From Spirochaetales bacterium (GTDB taxonomy: Bacteria; Spirochaetota; Spirochaetia; Treponematales; Treponemataceae), in the NCBI GenBank assembly GCA_030540405.1, contig JAUNWH010000007.1:19606-83605 (forward strand): DNA of 64,000 bases. The letters are read 5' to 3'. The position numbers and the translations under genes were made by a program. The notes beneath the pieces were generated by a model. It made no database searches. It was not told the DNA's origin and was given only the letters and a program-made list of their open reading frames with translations. The number at the start of each line of letters is the position of its first letter. Position 1 is the stretch's first letter. This document shows positions 53,237-61,661 of the stretch, piece after piece.

Positions 53237-53587
53237 TCATTCAGACTGCTCTTTTCTTACTTTTTCTATTATCCTGAGACTTTCATTTACAAGCTTGTCG
53301 ATTTCTGCAAAATTCTCTGAAATGGAAATTTTGTAGAAAACCCAAGTTCCGCGTTTTATTGTTTTTGCAAATCCAGAATCCTTTAAAATTTTCAGATGAT
53401 GCGAAATTGCAGGACGCGAAAGATTTGACTTGGAAGTTAAATCCATAACGCTTATTCCTTCTTCACCGGCATCAGCTATGTCAAGAATAAGTTTCTGCCG
53501 GACTTCATCACCAAGGGCTATAAAAAGAGGTCCGCATTTATTGAGCATTTCATGTATTTTTTTTAACTCGGATTTGCTTATTGCCAT
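53237..53587 (-). CDS. ArsR-family transcriptional repressor
   Basis: The 116-residue protein is a winged-helix regulator: LFIALGDEVRQKLILDIADAGEEGISVMDLTSKSNLSRPAISHHLKILKDSGFAKTIKRGTWVFYKI, in which SRPAISHHLKILKDSG is the recognition helix. It lacks the CxC metal-binding pattern of ArsR/SmtB, so it likely senses something other than a thiophilic metal. It is divergent from the MMPL gene; two matched inverted repeats lie between them, one over its own -35, so it should repress both itself and the exporter operon. GAGG precedes the ATG. Confidence 0.9.
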   Translation of the reverse strand: MAISKSELKKIHEMLNKCGPLFIALGDEVRQKLILDIADAGEEGISVMDLTSKSNLSRPAISHHLKILKDSGFAKTIKRGTWVFYKISISENFAEIDKLVNESLRIIEKVRKEQSE

Positions 53588-53622
53588 TTGCAGAACCTCA
53601 TGTTTTTAAAGGATTATTAAAT

Positions 53623-53650
53623 AATATAGTTTAAATTCCAAAAATGTCAA
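53623..53650 (-). promoter_or_regulatory. promoter of the arsR gene
   Basis: On the minus strand TTGACA (53650-53645) and TATATT (53628-53623) are 16 bases apart. The -35 overlaps operator 1, which supports autorepression. Confidence 0.7.
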
Positions 53651-53671
53651 TAAGTTTAAGTAATTAAACTT
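53647..53671. promoter_or_regulatory. operator 1 of the ArsR-MMPL region
   Basis: TCAATAAGTTTAA, GTAA and TTAAACTT form a perfect 8-bp inverted repeat (53652-53659/53664-53671). It overlaps the -35 of arsR. The same pattern recurs at 53732-53754. Confidence 0.7.
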
Positions 53672-53697
53672 TTTAACATTTTTTTTCAAAAAACCTA

Positions 53698-53725
53698 TTG
53701 AATTTTATAAAAAAAACATTATATT
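53698..53725 (+). promoter_or_regulatory. promoter of the MMPL operon
   Basis: TTGAAT (53698-53703) and TATATT (53720-53725) are 16 bases apart. The expected start, about 53732, lies at the edge of operator 2. A further inverted repeat (AACCTATTGA at 53692-53701, TCAATAGGTT at 53732-53741) frames the promoter. Confidence 0.7.
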
Positions 53726-53731
53726 TATATA

Positions 53732-53754
53732 TCAATAGGTTTAATCTTTTGAAC
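53732..53754. promoter_or_regulatory. operator 2 of the ArsR-MMPL region
   Basis: TCAATAGGTTTAA, TCTT and TTGAAC match operator 1 in sequence and spacing, except for small changes. It covers the start point of the MMPL promoter. The two operators are 85 bases apart. Confidence 0.65.
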
Positions 53755-53777
53755 ATTATTCAGGAAAGGATTATTTT

Positions 53778-56729
53778 ATGAAAAAGAAATTTCTAAAAAC
53801 TTTTTTTAAGCATCCTTGGGTAATAATAGTGGCAACGCTGCTGCTCACAGGATTCTTTGGATTCTTTTTAAAGAATTTGGCCCTTGAAAATTCACTTCGC
53901 TCATTCTTCCCGCAAAAAGACGCATCTTATGATTTGCTTACAAAAACTGAAGATGAATTCGGAAGCATGCTTTCTATTGGAATCACATTAGAAACAAAAA
54001 GCGGAACAACCATACTTACTCCAGAATACATCGATGTTGTAAGAAAAATCACTGACAGAACTCTTGAACTGCCAGAAGTTGAAGACATAGATTCTGTCAC
54101 TCACATCGATTATGTCTGCGATGAAAACGGCTCAATATCAGCAACACAGCTTATTCCAGACACATACACAGGAACTGACGAAGATATTTTCCAGCTTAAA
54201 TCACGGCTTGCTGAATGGCACGATATGTACAACCGCGTAATTGTGAATGATGACAACACTGGATTTCAAATGCAGATTTCGCTTTGTCCAAAAAGCGATG
54301 AAACTCTTTCACTGGAAGAAAATCAAGCTCGCCTTGCAGAACTTATAGAGCAGGCAAAAGCTGCGGACGACAAAACAGAAATCAATGCAGAAATCGCCCA
54401 GACAAAATCGAACATAAAAGAAATAAAAGCGCAAGTCAGAAAACTCGGCACTGACATTATGAGGCAGCAGAAAGTTCTTGCAAAAGTAAAACAGATCGTA
54501 AACGAAGAAACAGACGGACATCATCTCAATGTAAAATTTGTAGGCGAACCCGTTCTTTCAGAAGAATCAAAGCAGTTTATGATTTCGGACTTGCTGGTTT
54601 TGATTCCGCTTGTAATTGTAGTTGTTCTTCTTTCTCTTTACATGAGCTTTAAAACTGTAACTGGAATGCTTCTTCCTTTATGCACGGTTTTGCTTTCAAC
54701 AATAATTTCCGTTGGAATGATGGGATTCTTTGGAATAACTTTCACTTTGATTTCAAGCGTAATTCCAGTTTCGTTAATTGCAGTCGGCTCTGCATACGGA
54801 ATCCATGTTCTTTCGCATTACTACATTGCAATCAACAGCGTTGAAGGTGAAATGACAAGAGAAAAATATGAAGAATGTGTTTTCTCTGGCTTGAATGAAG
54901 TTATCGTTGCTGTCTTGCTTGCTGGAGTTACAACAATCGTAGGATTCATTTCACTTATAACAAGCCCACTCGGGCCTTTGCATAGCTTTGCAGTATTCAC
55001 AGCGGTTGGTGTTTCACTTTCGCTTCTTCTTTCTATAACATTCATTCCTGCAGTTCTTCTTTTGAAGGATTACAGAAAAGCTGTAAAAAGAGAACGCAAC
55101 ATCGACAAGCTCACTGCAAAAGTAAAAGCAAAAATGGAAAAAGCAAAGCGCCGTTTGGAACTGGCAAAAATTCAGCGCGGCGGAAAAACAGAAGCAGAAG
55201 CTAGTGGCGACACGCTTTATTCAATCTACAAATTTTTCTGCGGCTCTGTTCCACGTCTTGTGCTTACTTCAATTGTTATAATCGTTCTTTCGTTTACTGG
55301 ACTCAGAGTTCTAAAAATTGATACAGCGCTAATCAACTACTTCCCAAAGAACTGCGACTTCAGAAAAGATGTTGACCACATTGACCAGCAATATGCCGGT
55401 TCAAACTGCCTCTTCTTTGTAATTCAAGGACAGGAAAAAGGCGATATTTCAAATCCGGAACTTTTGCAGGCTGTAGACAACATGGAGCATTATCTTGCTG
55501 CAAACCATGAAAATATCGGAAAAATCGTTTCCTTTACAACATTCATAAAACGCATAAACCAAGTCTGGCACGTTCCTGGAGCACAGCCAGTTTCATCCGG
55601 TGAACCTTCAGACTCTTCTGCTTCAAGCGGATTTTCTGACGGATGGGACGACTGGGGCTCTGACTTTGGAACAGACACTTCATCTTCAACTTCTGATGAC
55701 TGGTCAGACTGGGGCACAGATGACTCAAGCACACAAGCTTCTCCTGCGCAGGATTTTGTAGATCCAAACATTGCTTACAGCGAACAACTTGAAACTTCAA
55801 TGACAACAAAACAAGTTCTTGAACTTTTGAACAAAGCTTATGTTGAAGCAGGCGGACAGTACGCTTCTGTAGAAGATATTGTTAACCAGCTTATGAAACA
55901 GGTTAACTACAATGGAACTGCATACTATGAAATTCCTTACGACACTTCAAAGTATCCTGTTGCGACACGTGAAGAACTGAAAAATGTTGTTGAAAACTAT
56001 CTCACACTTTTAAGCGGTTCACTTGACAGATTTATTGATGACGATATGAATCCAAAAGAAATGCGCATAACTTGCCAACTTAGAAGCCACTCATCAGAGG
56101 AAAGCGGAATCATAATTGCAGATGCCAAAAGTTACGCTGCAGAACATTTCCCAGAAGGCTACACTCTTGAAGCAACTGGTTCAGCGCAGATGGAACACAG
56201 AATGACAAGCATGATTGTTTCAAGCCAAATCACAAGCCTTGCGCTTTCATTGTTCTCTGTATTCCTGATTATCGCAATTTCATTTAAATCTTGCTGGGCA
56301 GGACTTTTGGGAGCAATTCCGCTTGCATTCAGCATTCTTCTTAACTACATGACAATGGGATTCTGCGAAATCAATCTTGACTTCATTACAAGCATTATCG
56401 CTTCGGTTGCAGTCGGCGTTGGTATTGACTACACAATTCACTTTATGACAACCTATAAGGAAGAAAGGGCGAAAACAGAAAACGTTGTTGAAGTTCTAAA
56501 GGAAACTTTCAGAAAGAGCGGACGCGGAATTCTTACAAACGCGCTTGCAGTAGGACTTGGATTCCTTGTTCTTACACTTTCAAAGTTTATAGTTTTGCGC
56601 TACATTGGAATTCTTGTTGCAATCGTAATGTTTACTTCAAGCTTCCTTGCAATGACAATTATTCCAGGAATCTTGAATCTGACAGATCCAAAATTTATGC
56701 GCCCAAAAGAAAAAACTGAAAACAAATAA
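53778..56729 (+). CDS. MMPL-type RND exporter
   Basis: MMPL proteins move lipids or hydrophobic molecules out of the inner membrane. This 983-residue protein has a first helix (about 14-34), a large periplasmic loop (about 35-265), five helices (about 270-435), a cytoplasmic basic coil (about 440-475), a second first-type helix (about 495-515), a second large loop and five final helices (about 815-970). In the second loop (about 605-655) a Ser/Asp/Trp-rich segment includes GWDDWGSDFGTD (622-633) and DDWSDWGTDDSS (640-651). It is the first gene of a three-gene operon under ArsR control, with AGGA upstream. A lipid export role is inferred. Confidence 0.93.
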   Translation: MKKKFLKTFFKHPWVIIVATLLLTGFFGFFLKNLALENSLRSFFPQKDASYDLLTKTEDEFGSMLSIGITLETKSGTTILTPEYIDVVRKITDRTLELPEVEDIDSVTHIDYVCDENGSISATQLIPDTYTGTDEDIFQLKSRLAEWHDMYNRVIVNDDNTGFQMQISLCPKSDETLSLEENQARLAELIEQAKAADDKTEINAEIAQTKSNIKEIKAQVRKLGTDIMRQQKVLAKVKQIVNEETDGHHLNVKFVGEPVLSEESKQFMISDLLVLIPLVIVVVLLSLYMSFKTVTGMLLPLCTVLLSTIISVGMMGFFGITFTLISSVIPVSLIAVGSAYGIHVLSHYYIAINSVEGEMTREKYEECVFSGLNEVIVAVLLAGVTTIVGFISLITSPLGPLHSFAVFTAVGVSLSLLLSITFIPAVLLLKDYRKAVKRERNIDKLTAKVKAKMEKAKRRLELAKIQRGGKTEAEASGDTLYSIYKFFCGSVPRLVLTSIVIIVLSFTGLRVLKIDTALINYFPKNCDFRKDVDHIDQQYAGSNCLFFVIQGQEKGDISNPELLQAVDNMEHYLAANHENIGKIVSFTTFIKRINQVWHVPGAQPVSSGEPSDSSASSGFSDGWDDWGSDFGTDTSSSTSDDWSDWGTDDSSTQASPAQDFVDPNIAYSEQLETSMTTKQVLELLNKAYVEAGGQYASVEDIVNQLMKQVNYNGTAYYEIPYDTSKYPVATREELKNVVENYLTLLSGSLDRFIDDDMNPKEMRITCQLRSHSSEESGIIIADAKSYAAEHFPEGYTLEATGSAQMEHRMTSMIVSSQITSLALSLFSVFLIIAISFKSCWAGLLGAIPLAFSILLNYMTMGFCEINLDFITSIIASVAVGVGIDYTIHFMTTYKEERAKTENVVEVLKETFRKSGRGILTNALAVGLGFLVLTLSKFIVLRYIGILVAIVMFTSSFLAMTIIPGILNLTDPKFMRPKEKTENK

Positions 56730-56736
56730 AAAAAAA

Positions 56737-56756
56737 TCCCGGATTTTTTTCCGGGA
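56737..56756 (+). other. intercistronic hairpin
   Basis: TCCCGG (56737-56742) pairs with CCGGGA (56751-56756) across a T-rich loop. A residues flank both sides, so it is not a terminator for the plus-strand operon. It may balance mRNA levels between the exporter and carrier genes. Confidence 0.55.
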
Positions 56757-56774
56757 AAAACATGGAGGATAAAA

Positions 56775-57554
56775 ATGAAACTTACATTTAAAACACTGAC
56801 ATTGGCAGCGGCGCTTGCAGCAGGAACTTTCGCAGCATTTGCAGATGCGCGCGGAGATGAAATCATGCAGAGAACACATGATGTCGCAAAGCCTGACTAC
56901 AGCCGCTCTCAAGTTGTAATGCTTTTAACAGACAAAAACGGAAGCACAGAACAGCGCAATGTTCTTCAGTATGGACGCAACAAAAATGACATAACAAGCG
57001 CAGTTATGGATTTCCGTTCGCCAGCAAACATAAAAGACACAAGATTTCTTCAGATTGAAAACAAAGGCGCGCCAGATGACAAATGGATTTACCTTCCGGC
57101 ATTGAAAAACACAAGACGCGTAAATTCAAGCGAAGGCTCAAAGTCTTTCATGGGAACTGACGCAACTTATGACGATCTTTCTACACGCGAAATGGAAGAA
57201 GACACTCACGAGTTTGTAAAGGAAGACACAAAGAACGGTTTCAATTGCGAAGTTGTAAAAAACACACCAATTGATCCAAAGTCAAGCCAGTACAGCTACA
57301 GAATGGTTTGGGTAGACAAAGCCACAGATTATCCAGTTTACACAGAGCTTTTTGACAAAAACGGAAAACTCATAAAAACTCTTACTGTTTTCAAAATTGA
57401 AAATATTGACGGCTTCAATATTCCAATGGAAAACAAAATGGAAAATGTTCAGACAAAACATTCAACTTCTATAAAAGTTCTTAAAGTTGATGTAAAGACA
57501 GTTCTTCCAGATAAAATCTTTACACAAGATTTCTTGAACACAGGAAAGTTCTAA
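56775..57554 (+). CDS. LolA-like outer-membrane lipoprotein-sorting protein
   Basis: The 259-residue protein has a signal peptide (about 1-23) and the LolA-like half-barrel: DEIMQRTHDVAKPDYSRSQVVMLLTDKNGS, FRSPANIKDTRFLQIENKGAPDDKWIYLPALKNTRRVNSSEGSKSFMGTD, and YRMVWVDKATDYPVYTELFDKNGKLIKTLTV. Such carriers, found beside MMPL exporters, shuttle hydrophobic cargo across the periplasm. The DDKWIYLP and GSKSFMGTD segments are typical of this subgroup. GGAGG precedes the ATG. It bridges the inner-membrane exporter and the outer-membrane barrel in gene order. Confidence 0.88.
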   Translation: MKLTFKTLTLAAALAAGTFAAFADARGDEIMQRTHDVAKPDYSRSQVVMLLTDKNGSTEQRNVLQYGRNKNDITSAVMDFRSPANIKDTRFLQIENKGAPDDKWIYLPALKNTRRVNSSEGSKSFMGTDATYDDLSTREMEEDTHEFVKEDTKNGFNCEVVKNTPIDPKSSQYSYRMVWVDKATDYPVYTELFDKNGKLIKTLTVFKIENIDGFNIPMENKMENVQTKHSTSIKVLKVDVKTVLPDKIFTQDFLNTGKF

Positions 57555-57579
57555 AATTAAAAGCAAGGAGTTTCTTTAT

Positions 57580-59037
57580 ATGAAAAACAAAATTTTTGCG
57601 CTTGCAATGATTTTCTGTTCATTTGCATTTGCACAGGATTTTGATGACTGGGGAAGTTTCTCTGACGACACTGACGGTTTTGGCGGAAGTTCAAGTCCTT
57701 CAATTACATTCAGCGGCGAAGGAGAGCTTCAAGGCAGAATGTATCTTGACAAGCCAGAATACGAAGGCCAGAAAGATTCAGACTACGACTCCGTTTCAGA
57801 TTTTCCTGTTACCGCAACTCCATCTGCAAAACTCGGAATCAATTTTTCAGGCTCAAATGTTGATGCGGATATTCAGCTGAAATTTGACGAAAGCGCAATT
57901 AAAGATTATCCGCAGGACGTAATTGATGAACTTACAATCCGCGGTTATTTTGGAAAGCTGAAACTTGAAGCGGGAAAAATGAAAGTTATCTGGGGAAAAG
58001 GCGACAAGCTTCATGTTCTGGATAATTTCAACGCAGACGATTACACTGACTTCATTGTTCCAGAATACATCGACCGCAGGCTCAGCACGCCAATGTTCCG
58101 CGCATTATATTCTTTTGAAAAAAATGATTTGCGATTGGAAGGAATCTGGACTCCGTACATGGAAAAAGACAGATTCGCAACAGACGGAATTTGGACACCG
58201 GCTTCATACACTGAATTGAAAAATTCAGTAACTGAAATAGCTTCAAGCTGGGCAGCCAGCGGAACAGCAGGTCTTATGGCAGCCGCGCAATTTGACCAAG
58301 ACGACTTGTATCCGGACACGCAAAAGCTAAAATACACGCAAGCAGGTCTTAGGCTTACAGGCACATTCGGCTCGTTTGACTGGGGCGCAAGCTATTATTA
58401 CGGACACTACAAGCAGCCATCCGCAGATTTGAGCGCGACAATTTTAAGCGGAAAAACAGCAATGCCTTCGCTTGACTACGACTGGAAACAGACGTTCGGA
58501 CTTGAAGCAGCAACTGTGCTTGGAAGATTCAACTTGCGTGGCGAGCTTGCCTACAATTTGACTGACGACGTTGCAGGCGACAATCCTTGGGTTCATAACA
58601 ACAGCATTGCTTGGCTTGCAGGTTTTGATGTGGACATTCCGGTCAACAACATAAACATAAACATTCAGGAAACCGGAACTTGCATTTTCAAAGGCGACAA
58701 AATTGATGATGCGGAAGGATTCTCTAGTTACGGCGTAATGAAATCAGCATTGAAATCCTATGATGTTGACTACAACAAAACTGGATACACAAACAATAAA
58801 CTGGTTGTAAACATTACAGATTCTTGGATGAATGACAAAATCGCGCCGGAAGTTACAGCGCTTTGGGGAATTGAACGCGGCGACCTTGTAGTTCAGCCAA
58901 AAATCGCATACAAGCCAAACGGAAATTTAACACTGACTTTAAGCGGAATGTACATCCATTGCAAAGATGAAGACAGTGAATTCTACGAATGGAAAGACAA
59001 CAGCTTTATAAATGTTGGTGTCAACTGCAAATTCTAA
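57580..59037 (+). CDS. outer-membrane beta-barrel protein of the MMPL operon
   Basis: The 485-residue protein has a signal peptide (about 1-18, AFA-QDF) and at once an acidic segment QDFDDWGSFSDDTDGFGG (19-36), whose DDWGS echoes the exporter loop. From about 45 to 485 it is a barrel with alternating strands (IRGYFGKLKLEAGKMKVIWGKGDKLHVLDNF near 120, FGSFDWGASYYYGHYKQPS near 265), ending VGVNCKF with a terminal Phe. The DUF1302-like partner of MMPL operons is a possible family. AAGGAG precedes the ATG. A terminator follows. Confidence 0.85.
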   Translation: MKNKIFALAMIFCSFAFAQDFDDWGSFSDDTDGFGGSSSPSITFSGEGELQGRMYLDKPEYEGQKDSDYDSVSDFPVTATPSAKLGINFSGSNVDADIQLKFDESAIKDYPQDVIDELTIRGYFGKLKLEAGKMKVIWGKGDKLHVLDNFNADDYTDFIVPEYIDRRLSTPMFRALYSFEKNDLRLEGIWTPYMEKDRFATDGIWTPASYTELKNSVTEIASSWAASGTAGLMAAAQFDQDDLYPDTQKLKYTQAGLRLTGTFGSFDWGASYYYGHYKQPSADLSATILSGKTAMPSLDYDWKQTFGLEAATVLGRFNLRGELAYNLTDDVAGDNPWVHNNSIAWLAGFDVDIPVNNININIQETGTCIFKGDKIDDAEGFSSYGVMKSALKSYDVDYNKTGYTNNKLVVNITDSWMNDKIAPEVTALWGIERGDLVVQPKIAYKPNGNLTLTLSGMYIHCKDEDSEFYEWKDNSFINVGVNCKF

Positions 59038-59051
59038 AATTTAAAAACAAC

Positions 59052-59090
59052 GGACGCTTTGGTAAAATCCATTGCGTCCATTTTTATTTT
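59052..59090. terminator. terminator between the MMPL operon and mtaB, probably two-way
   Basis: GGACGC (59052-59057) and GCGTCC (59074-59079) pair, with TGG/CCA extending the stem inside. ATTTTTATTTT follows on the plus strand and a T-rich run follows on the minus strand, so it can end both convergent transcripts. Confidence 0.8.
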
Positions 59091-60532
59091 AAAAGTTCCG
59101 CGGAACACTCTTCTTCTCTTCCGCATTTTATGCTGTCTTCAAGAACGGAAATTATTTTCAACATGACAACGCTTCCGGCTTCTAATTTTTCTTCGGATTC
59201 AAATTCCGCATGAAGAAAATTTTCTGTAACGGCATGAAAAATATTTTTTCCATCTGATTTCTGCAAAACTTTTTTTTCAACAGTCGCCTCAACAGCTTTT
59301 TCTTTAAAAGAATTTATATAAGAAATTTTTCCAAAAACCGCAATTTCAGTAAGCCACTTTACGCGCTCATTTTTTATCCGCTCAGGAATTTTGGGAGTCA
59401 TAGAAAATGCAAGTGTTCCGGGTCTTGCAGAAAAAGGAAAAGCATGAATCCAAGCGAAATTCATTTTCCTGCACAATGACTTAGTCTGATCAAAATCGTC
59501 TTCTGTTTCTCCGGGAAATCCTGCGATTATATCACAAGAAATAAACGGATTCATTTTGCATTCTCTAAGCAACTGAACCGCATTTTCAACTTGCTCCCGC
59601 TTATAAGGCCGGCGCATAGAATTCAAAATGGAATCGCTTCCAGACTGAATGCTCAAATGGAAAAACGGCTGAACTCTTTTATCAGACAAAACTGCACAAA
59701 GTTCTTTTGTTATATGCTGCGGATAAAAAGAAGAAACTCTAAACTTGACTTTTTTTGTGTTAGAAAGCAAAAACGAAAGCAAGTCTTTAAAATCAAAAAT
59801 TGCGCCGTCTTTTGATTTTCCTGCATACTGACTCAAGTTGACGCCTGTAAGCACAATTTCAGAAGAACCTAAATTTTCAATTTCCTTTGCACGCTCAAGA
59901 ATTTTTTCAGGCTCAAGGGAAACAGAAGTTCCGCGGGCAAAATGAATTCTGCAGAATGAACATGAATTATTGCATCCGTCTTGAATCTTTAAAGTCGCCC
60001 GGCTATGCTTTTCAAAAACCGGCGTATACAAAGCAAACGGATTCACCGCCATCGGAATTTTTTTTGCAGAATCAATTTTTTCAAATGAAAATATTTTTTT
60101 GCTAACAAAAGATTTTAGATTTTCAAAATTGAATTTTCCGCTTTTAAAATCAAGTTCGCCGCCATTCATCGCAACGGAAATTTCCTTTAAAACAAATTTT
60201 TTTGTGCCGGGAACAATTACAATTCTATTTTTGGAAATCGAAGTTATTTCAGAATCATCAAGCTCCGCATAGCAGCCGGTAACAATCAAAGGCGCATCAA
60301 AAAATTTTTCAAGAAGCAGTCTGATTATGCGCCGGGCTTTTTGTTCAGCTTTGCCTGTAACTGTACATGTATTTATTACGCTTAAAATTACATCTTGAGA
60401 AGGATTTGTCGCAGACGAAACAGAATTCAATTCACAGACAAAACCAGCATCAGAAAAAGAACGGGCAGCACCTTCTGTTTCATCCTGATTAAGCCTGCAG
60501 CCTAGAGTTTCAAAATGAATAATATTTTTCAT
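59084..60532 (-). CDS. mtaB: tRNA threonylcarbamoyladenosine methylthiotransferase MtaB
   Basis: MtaB adds a methylthio group to t6A37 of tRNA. The 482-residue protein has the N-terminal cluster ligands Cys12 (ETLGCRLN), Cys56 (INTCTVTG) and Cys87 (VTGCYAEL), a radical-SAM cluster at Cys187, Cys191, Cys194 (CNNSCSFCRIHFARG), FYPQHITKELCAVL, and a C-terminal TRAM-like end. The RTLGC/ETLGCRLNQ(D)E start distinguishes MtaB from MiaB. Its ATG (60532) has no obvious close ribosome binding site. It follows the TPR gene by 10 bases. The cysteine desulfurase elsewhere in the window could supply sulfur. Confidence 0.94.
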   Translation of the reverse strand: MKNIIHFETLGCRLNQDETEGAARSFSDAGFVCELNSVSSATNPSQDVILSVINTCTVTGKAEQKARRIIRLLLEKFFDAPLIVTGCYAELDDSEITSISKNRIVIVPGTKKFVLKEISVAMNGGELDFKSGKFNFENLKSFVSKKIFSFEKIDSAKKIPMAVNPFALYTPVFEKHSRATLKIQDGCNNSCSFCRIHFARGTSVSLEPEKILERAKEIENLGSSEIVLTGVNLSQYAGKSKDGAIFDFKDLLSFLLSNTKKVKFRVSSFYPQHITKELCAVLSDKRVQPFFHLSIQSGSDSILNSMRRPYKREQVENAVQLLRECKMNPFISCDIIAGFPGETEDDFDQTKSLCRKMNFAWIHAFPFSARPGTLAFSMTPKIPERIKNERVKWLTEIAVFGKISYINSFKEKAVEATVEKKVLQKSDGKNIFHAVTENFLHAEFESEEKLEAGSVVMLKIISVLEDSIKCGREEECSAELLK

Positions 60533-60542
60533 CAGCTAAAAA

Positions 60543-61172
60543 CTAAAGACGCTCCTGGCATCTTTTTTTTCCGCGGACAGCATCATAATTTTGGGAATTC
60601 AAGCCAAGAGCTCTGTCATAAGCTGTAATGGCATTTTTAAAGTCGCTGCACATTTCACGCGCGTAGCCAAGTCTTGTCCACCAATGCGCGCTATAAGTCG
60701 GCTCATATTTTACAGCCGCGCTAAAAGAAATGTCCGCATGTTCATATTTTGTCTGGCGGACATAAATTTCGCCCATGTAATAATACGCAGTTCCAAGCCG
60801 CGCCGCAGTTTCCGAAGAATTTGCAACATAACGCTGAAACATATCGAGAGCTTCATTGTTTTTTCCAAGATAAAATTTTGCCTCGCCAAGAACTTCCATT
60901 AGACGAATATCATAGGAATTTATTTTGCGCGCTTCTGTAGCTCTAAGCTCAGCTTCCTTGTACTGCTTGTTTCCAACCAAAGACCAGCACAAAACCGCAT
61001 AAGAATCCATGTTGTTCGGATTGTTGGAAATTTCAACTTCGCAAACTGCAACCGCATCCTTGTACTTTCCTTCACGGTAAAGCTTAAGAGCATCAGGACG
61101 AGAAGCTTGCGAAAAAACTGCGGAAACAAAAACAAAAAATATAATAAATGCAAAACAATTTTTCTTATTCAT
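60543..61172 (-). CDS. exported TPR protein
   Basis: The 209-residue protein has a signal peptide (about 1-21) and five TPR-like pairs through the rest (ALKLYREGKYKDAVAVCEVEISNNPNNMDSYAVLCWSLVGNKQYKEAELRATEARKINSYDI, ALDMFQRYVANSSETAARLGTAYYYMGEIYVRQTKYEHADISFSAAVKYEPTY). It would be a periplasmic interaction scaffold. GGTG lies before the ATG. It lies between bactofilin and mtaB with short gaps, and probably belongs to the bactofilin transcript. No specific partner can be read. Confidence 0.85.
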   Translation of the reverse strand: MNKKNCFAFIIFFVFVSAVFSQASRPDALKLYREGKYKDAVAVCEVEISNNPNNMDSYAVLCWSLVGNKQYKEAELRATEARKINSYDIRLMEVLGEAKFYLGKNNEALDMFQRYVANSSETAARLGTAYYYMGEIYVRQTKYEHADISFSAAVKYEPTYSAHWWTRLGYAREMCSDFKNAITAYDRALGLNSQNYDAVRGKKRCQERL

Positions 61173-61202
61173 ATCAGCACCTTAAAAATTCAGCTTGAAA
61201 AA

Positions 61203-61565
61203 TTACATTCCAGACATTGAGCATTTTCCAGAAAAAACAGAACCCGGCTCAAGCACAACCTGAGCGGAAGAAATGTCGCCAATTACAGAACCAGTTGAAG
61301 CAACATAAACAAGCTTTTTTCCATTTATATTTCCTACAACTTTTCCGCGGACAAGAACGCGCTCTGTTGAAATGTCAGCATTGACTTCCGCATTTGTATC
61401 AATAAGCAAATCGCTTGAAGCTTCGATTGTTCCGTTCATTTTTCCTTTTATCATAAACGGCTTTGAAAAACGTATATTTCCTGTAAATGAAATGTCGCTA
61501 GCCATTACCGTGTCAAAATCTTCTTCATCAGTATCAAACGGCTTTGAATCTTTTATTTCGTACAT
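61203..61565 (-). CDS. bactofilin
   Basis: Bactofilins polymerise into cytoplasmic filaments that help place cell wall or envelope machinery. The 120-residue protein has the beta-helix core with short repeated strands: DISFTGNIRFSKPFMIKGKMNGTIEASSDLLIDTNAEVNADISTERVLVRGKVVGNINGKKLVYVASTGSVIGDISSAQVVLEPGSVFSGKC. The N-terminal tail is short and acidic. It starts at ATG 61565, 6 bases behind TAAAAT of a good promoter; AAAGAA in between is too close to act as a Shine-Dalgarno. Cell-shape relevance in a spirochaete is likely but unproven. Confidence 0.93.
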   Translation of the reverse strand: MYEIKDSKPFDTDEEDFDTVMASDISFTGNIRFSKPFMIKGKMNGTIEASSDLLIDTNAEVNADISTERVLVRGKVVGNINGKKLVYVASTGSVIGDISSAQVVLEPGSVFSGKCSMSGM

Positions 61566-61571
61566 TTCTTT

Positions 61572-61600
61572 ATTTTATTGATGAATAGCATTGAAGTCAA
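61572..61600 (-). promoter_or_regulatory. promoter of the bactofilin gene, likely leaderless
   Basis: On the minus strand TTGACT (61600-61595) and TAAAAT (61577-61572) are 17 bases apart, and AAAGAA alone separates the -10 from the ATG at 61565. Confidence 0.7.
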
Positions 61601-61611
61601 TGCAACTAGAA

Positions 61612-61641
61612 TAAAAAAAACGCCGCCATTTCTAGCAGCGC
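61612..61641 (-). terminator. terminator of the DEAD-box helicase gene
   Basis: On the minus strand AGCGCTGCTA (61641-61632) pairs with TGGCGGCGTT (61628-61619), with some G-T pairs, and eight T follow. It lies about 20 bases behind the helicase stop. Confidence 0.8.
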
Positions 61642-61661
61642 TTTTTATCTAAACTTAAAAA

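Noticed and set aside
56737..56756. Terminator ending the MMPL message.
   Set aside because: A residues, not T, follow the stem on the plus strand, and the downstream genes fit the same operon.
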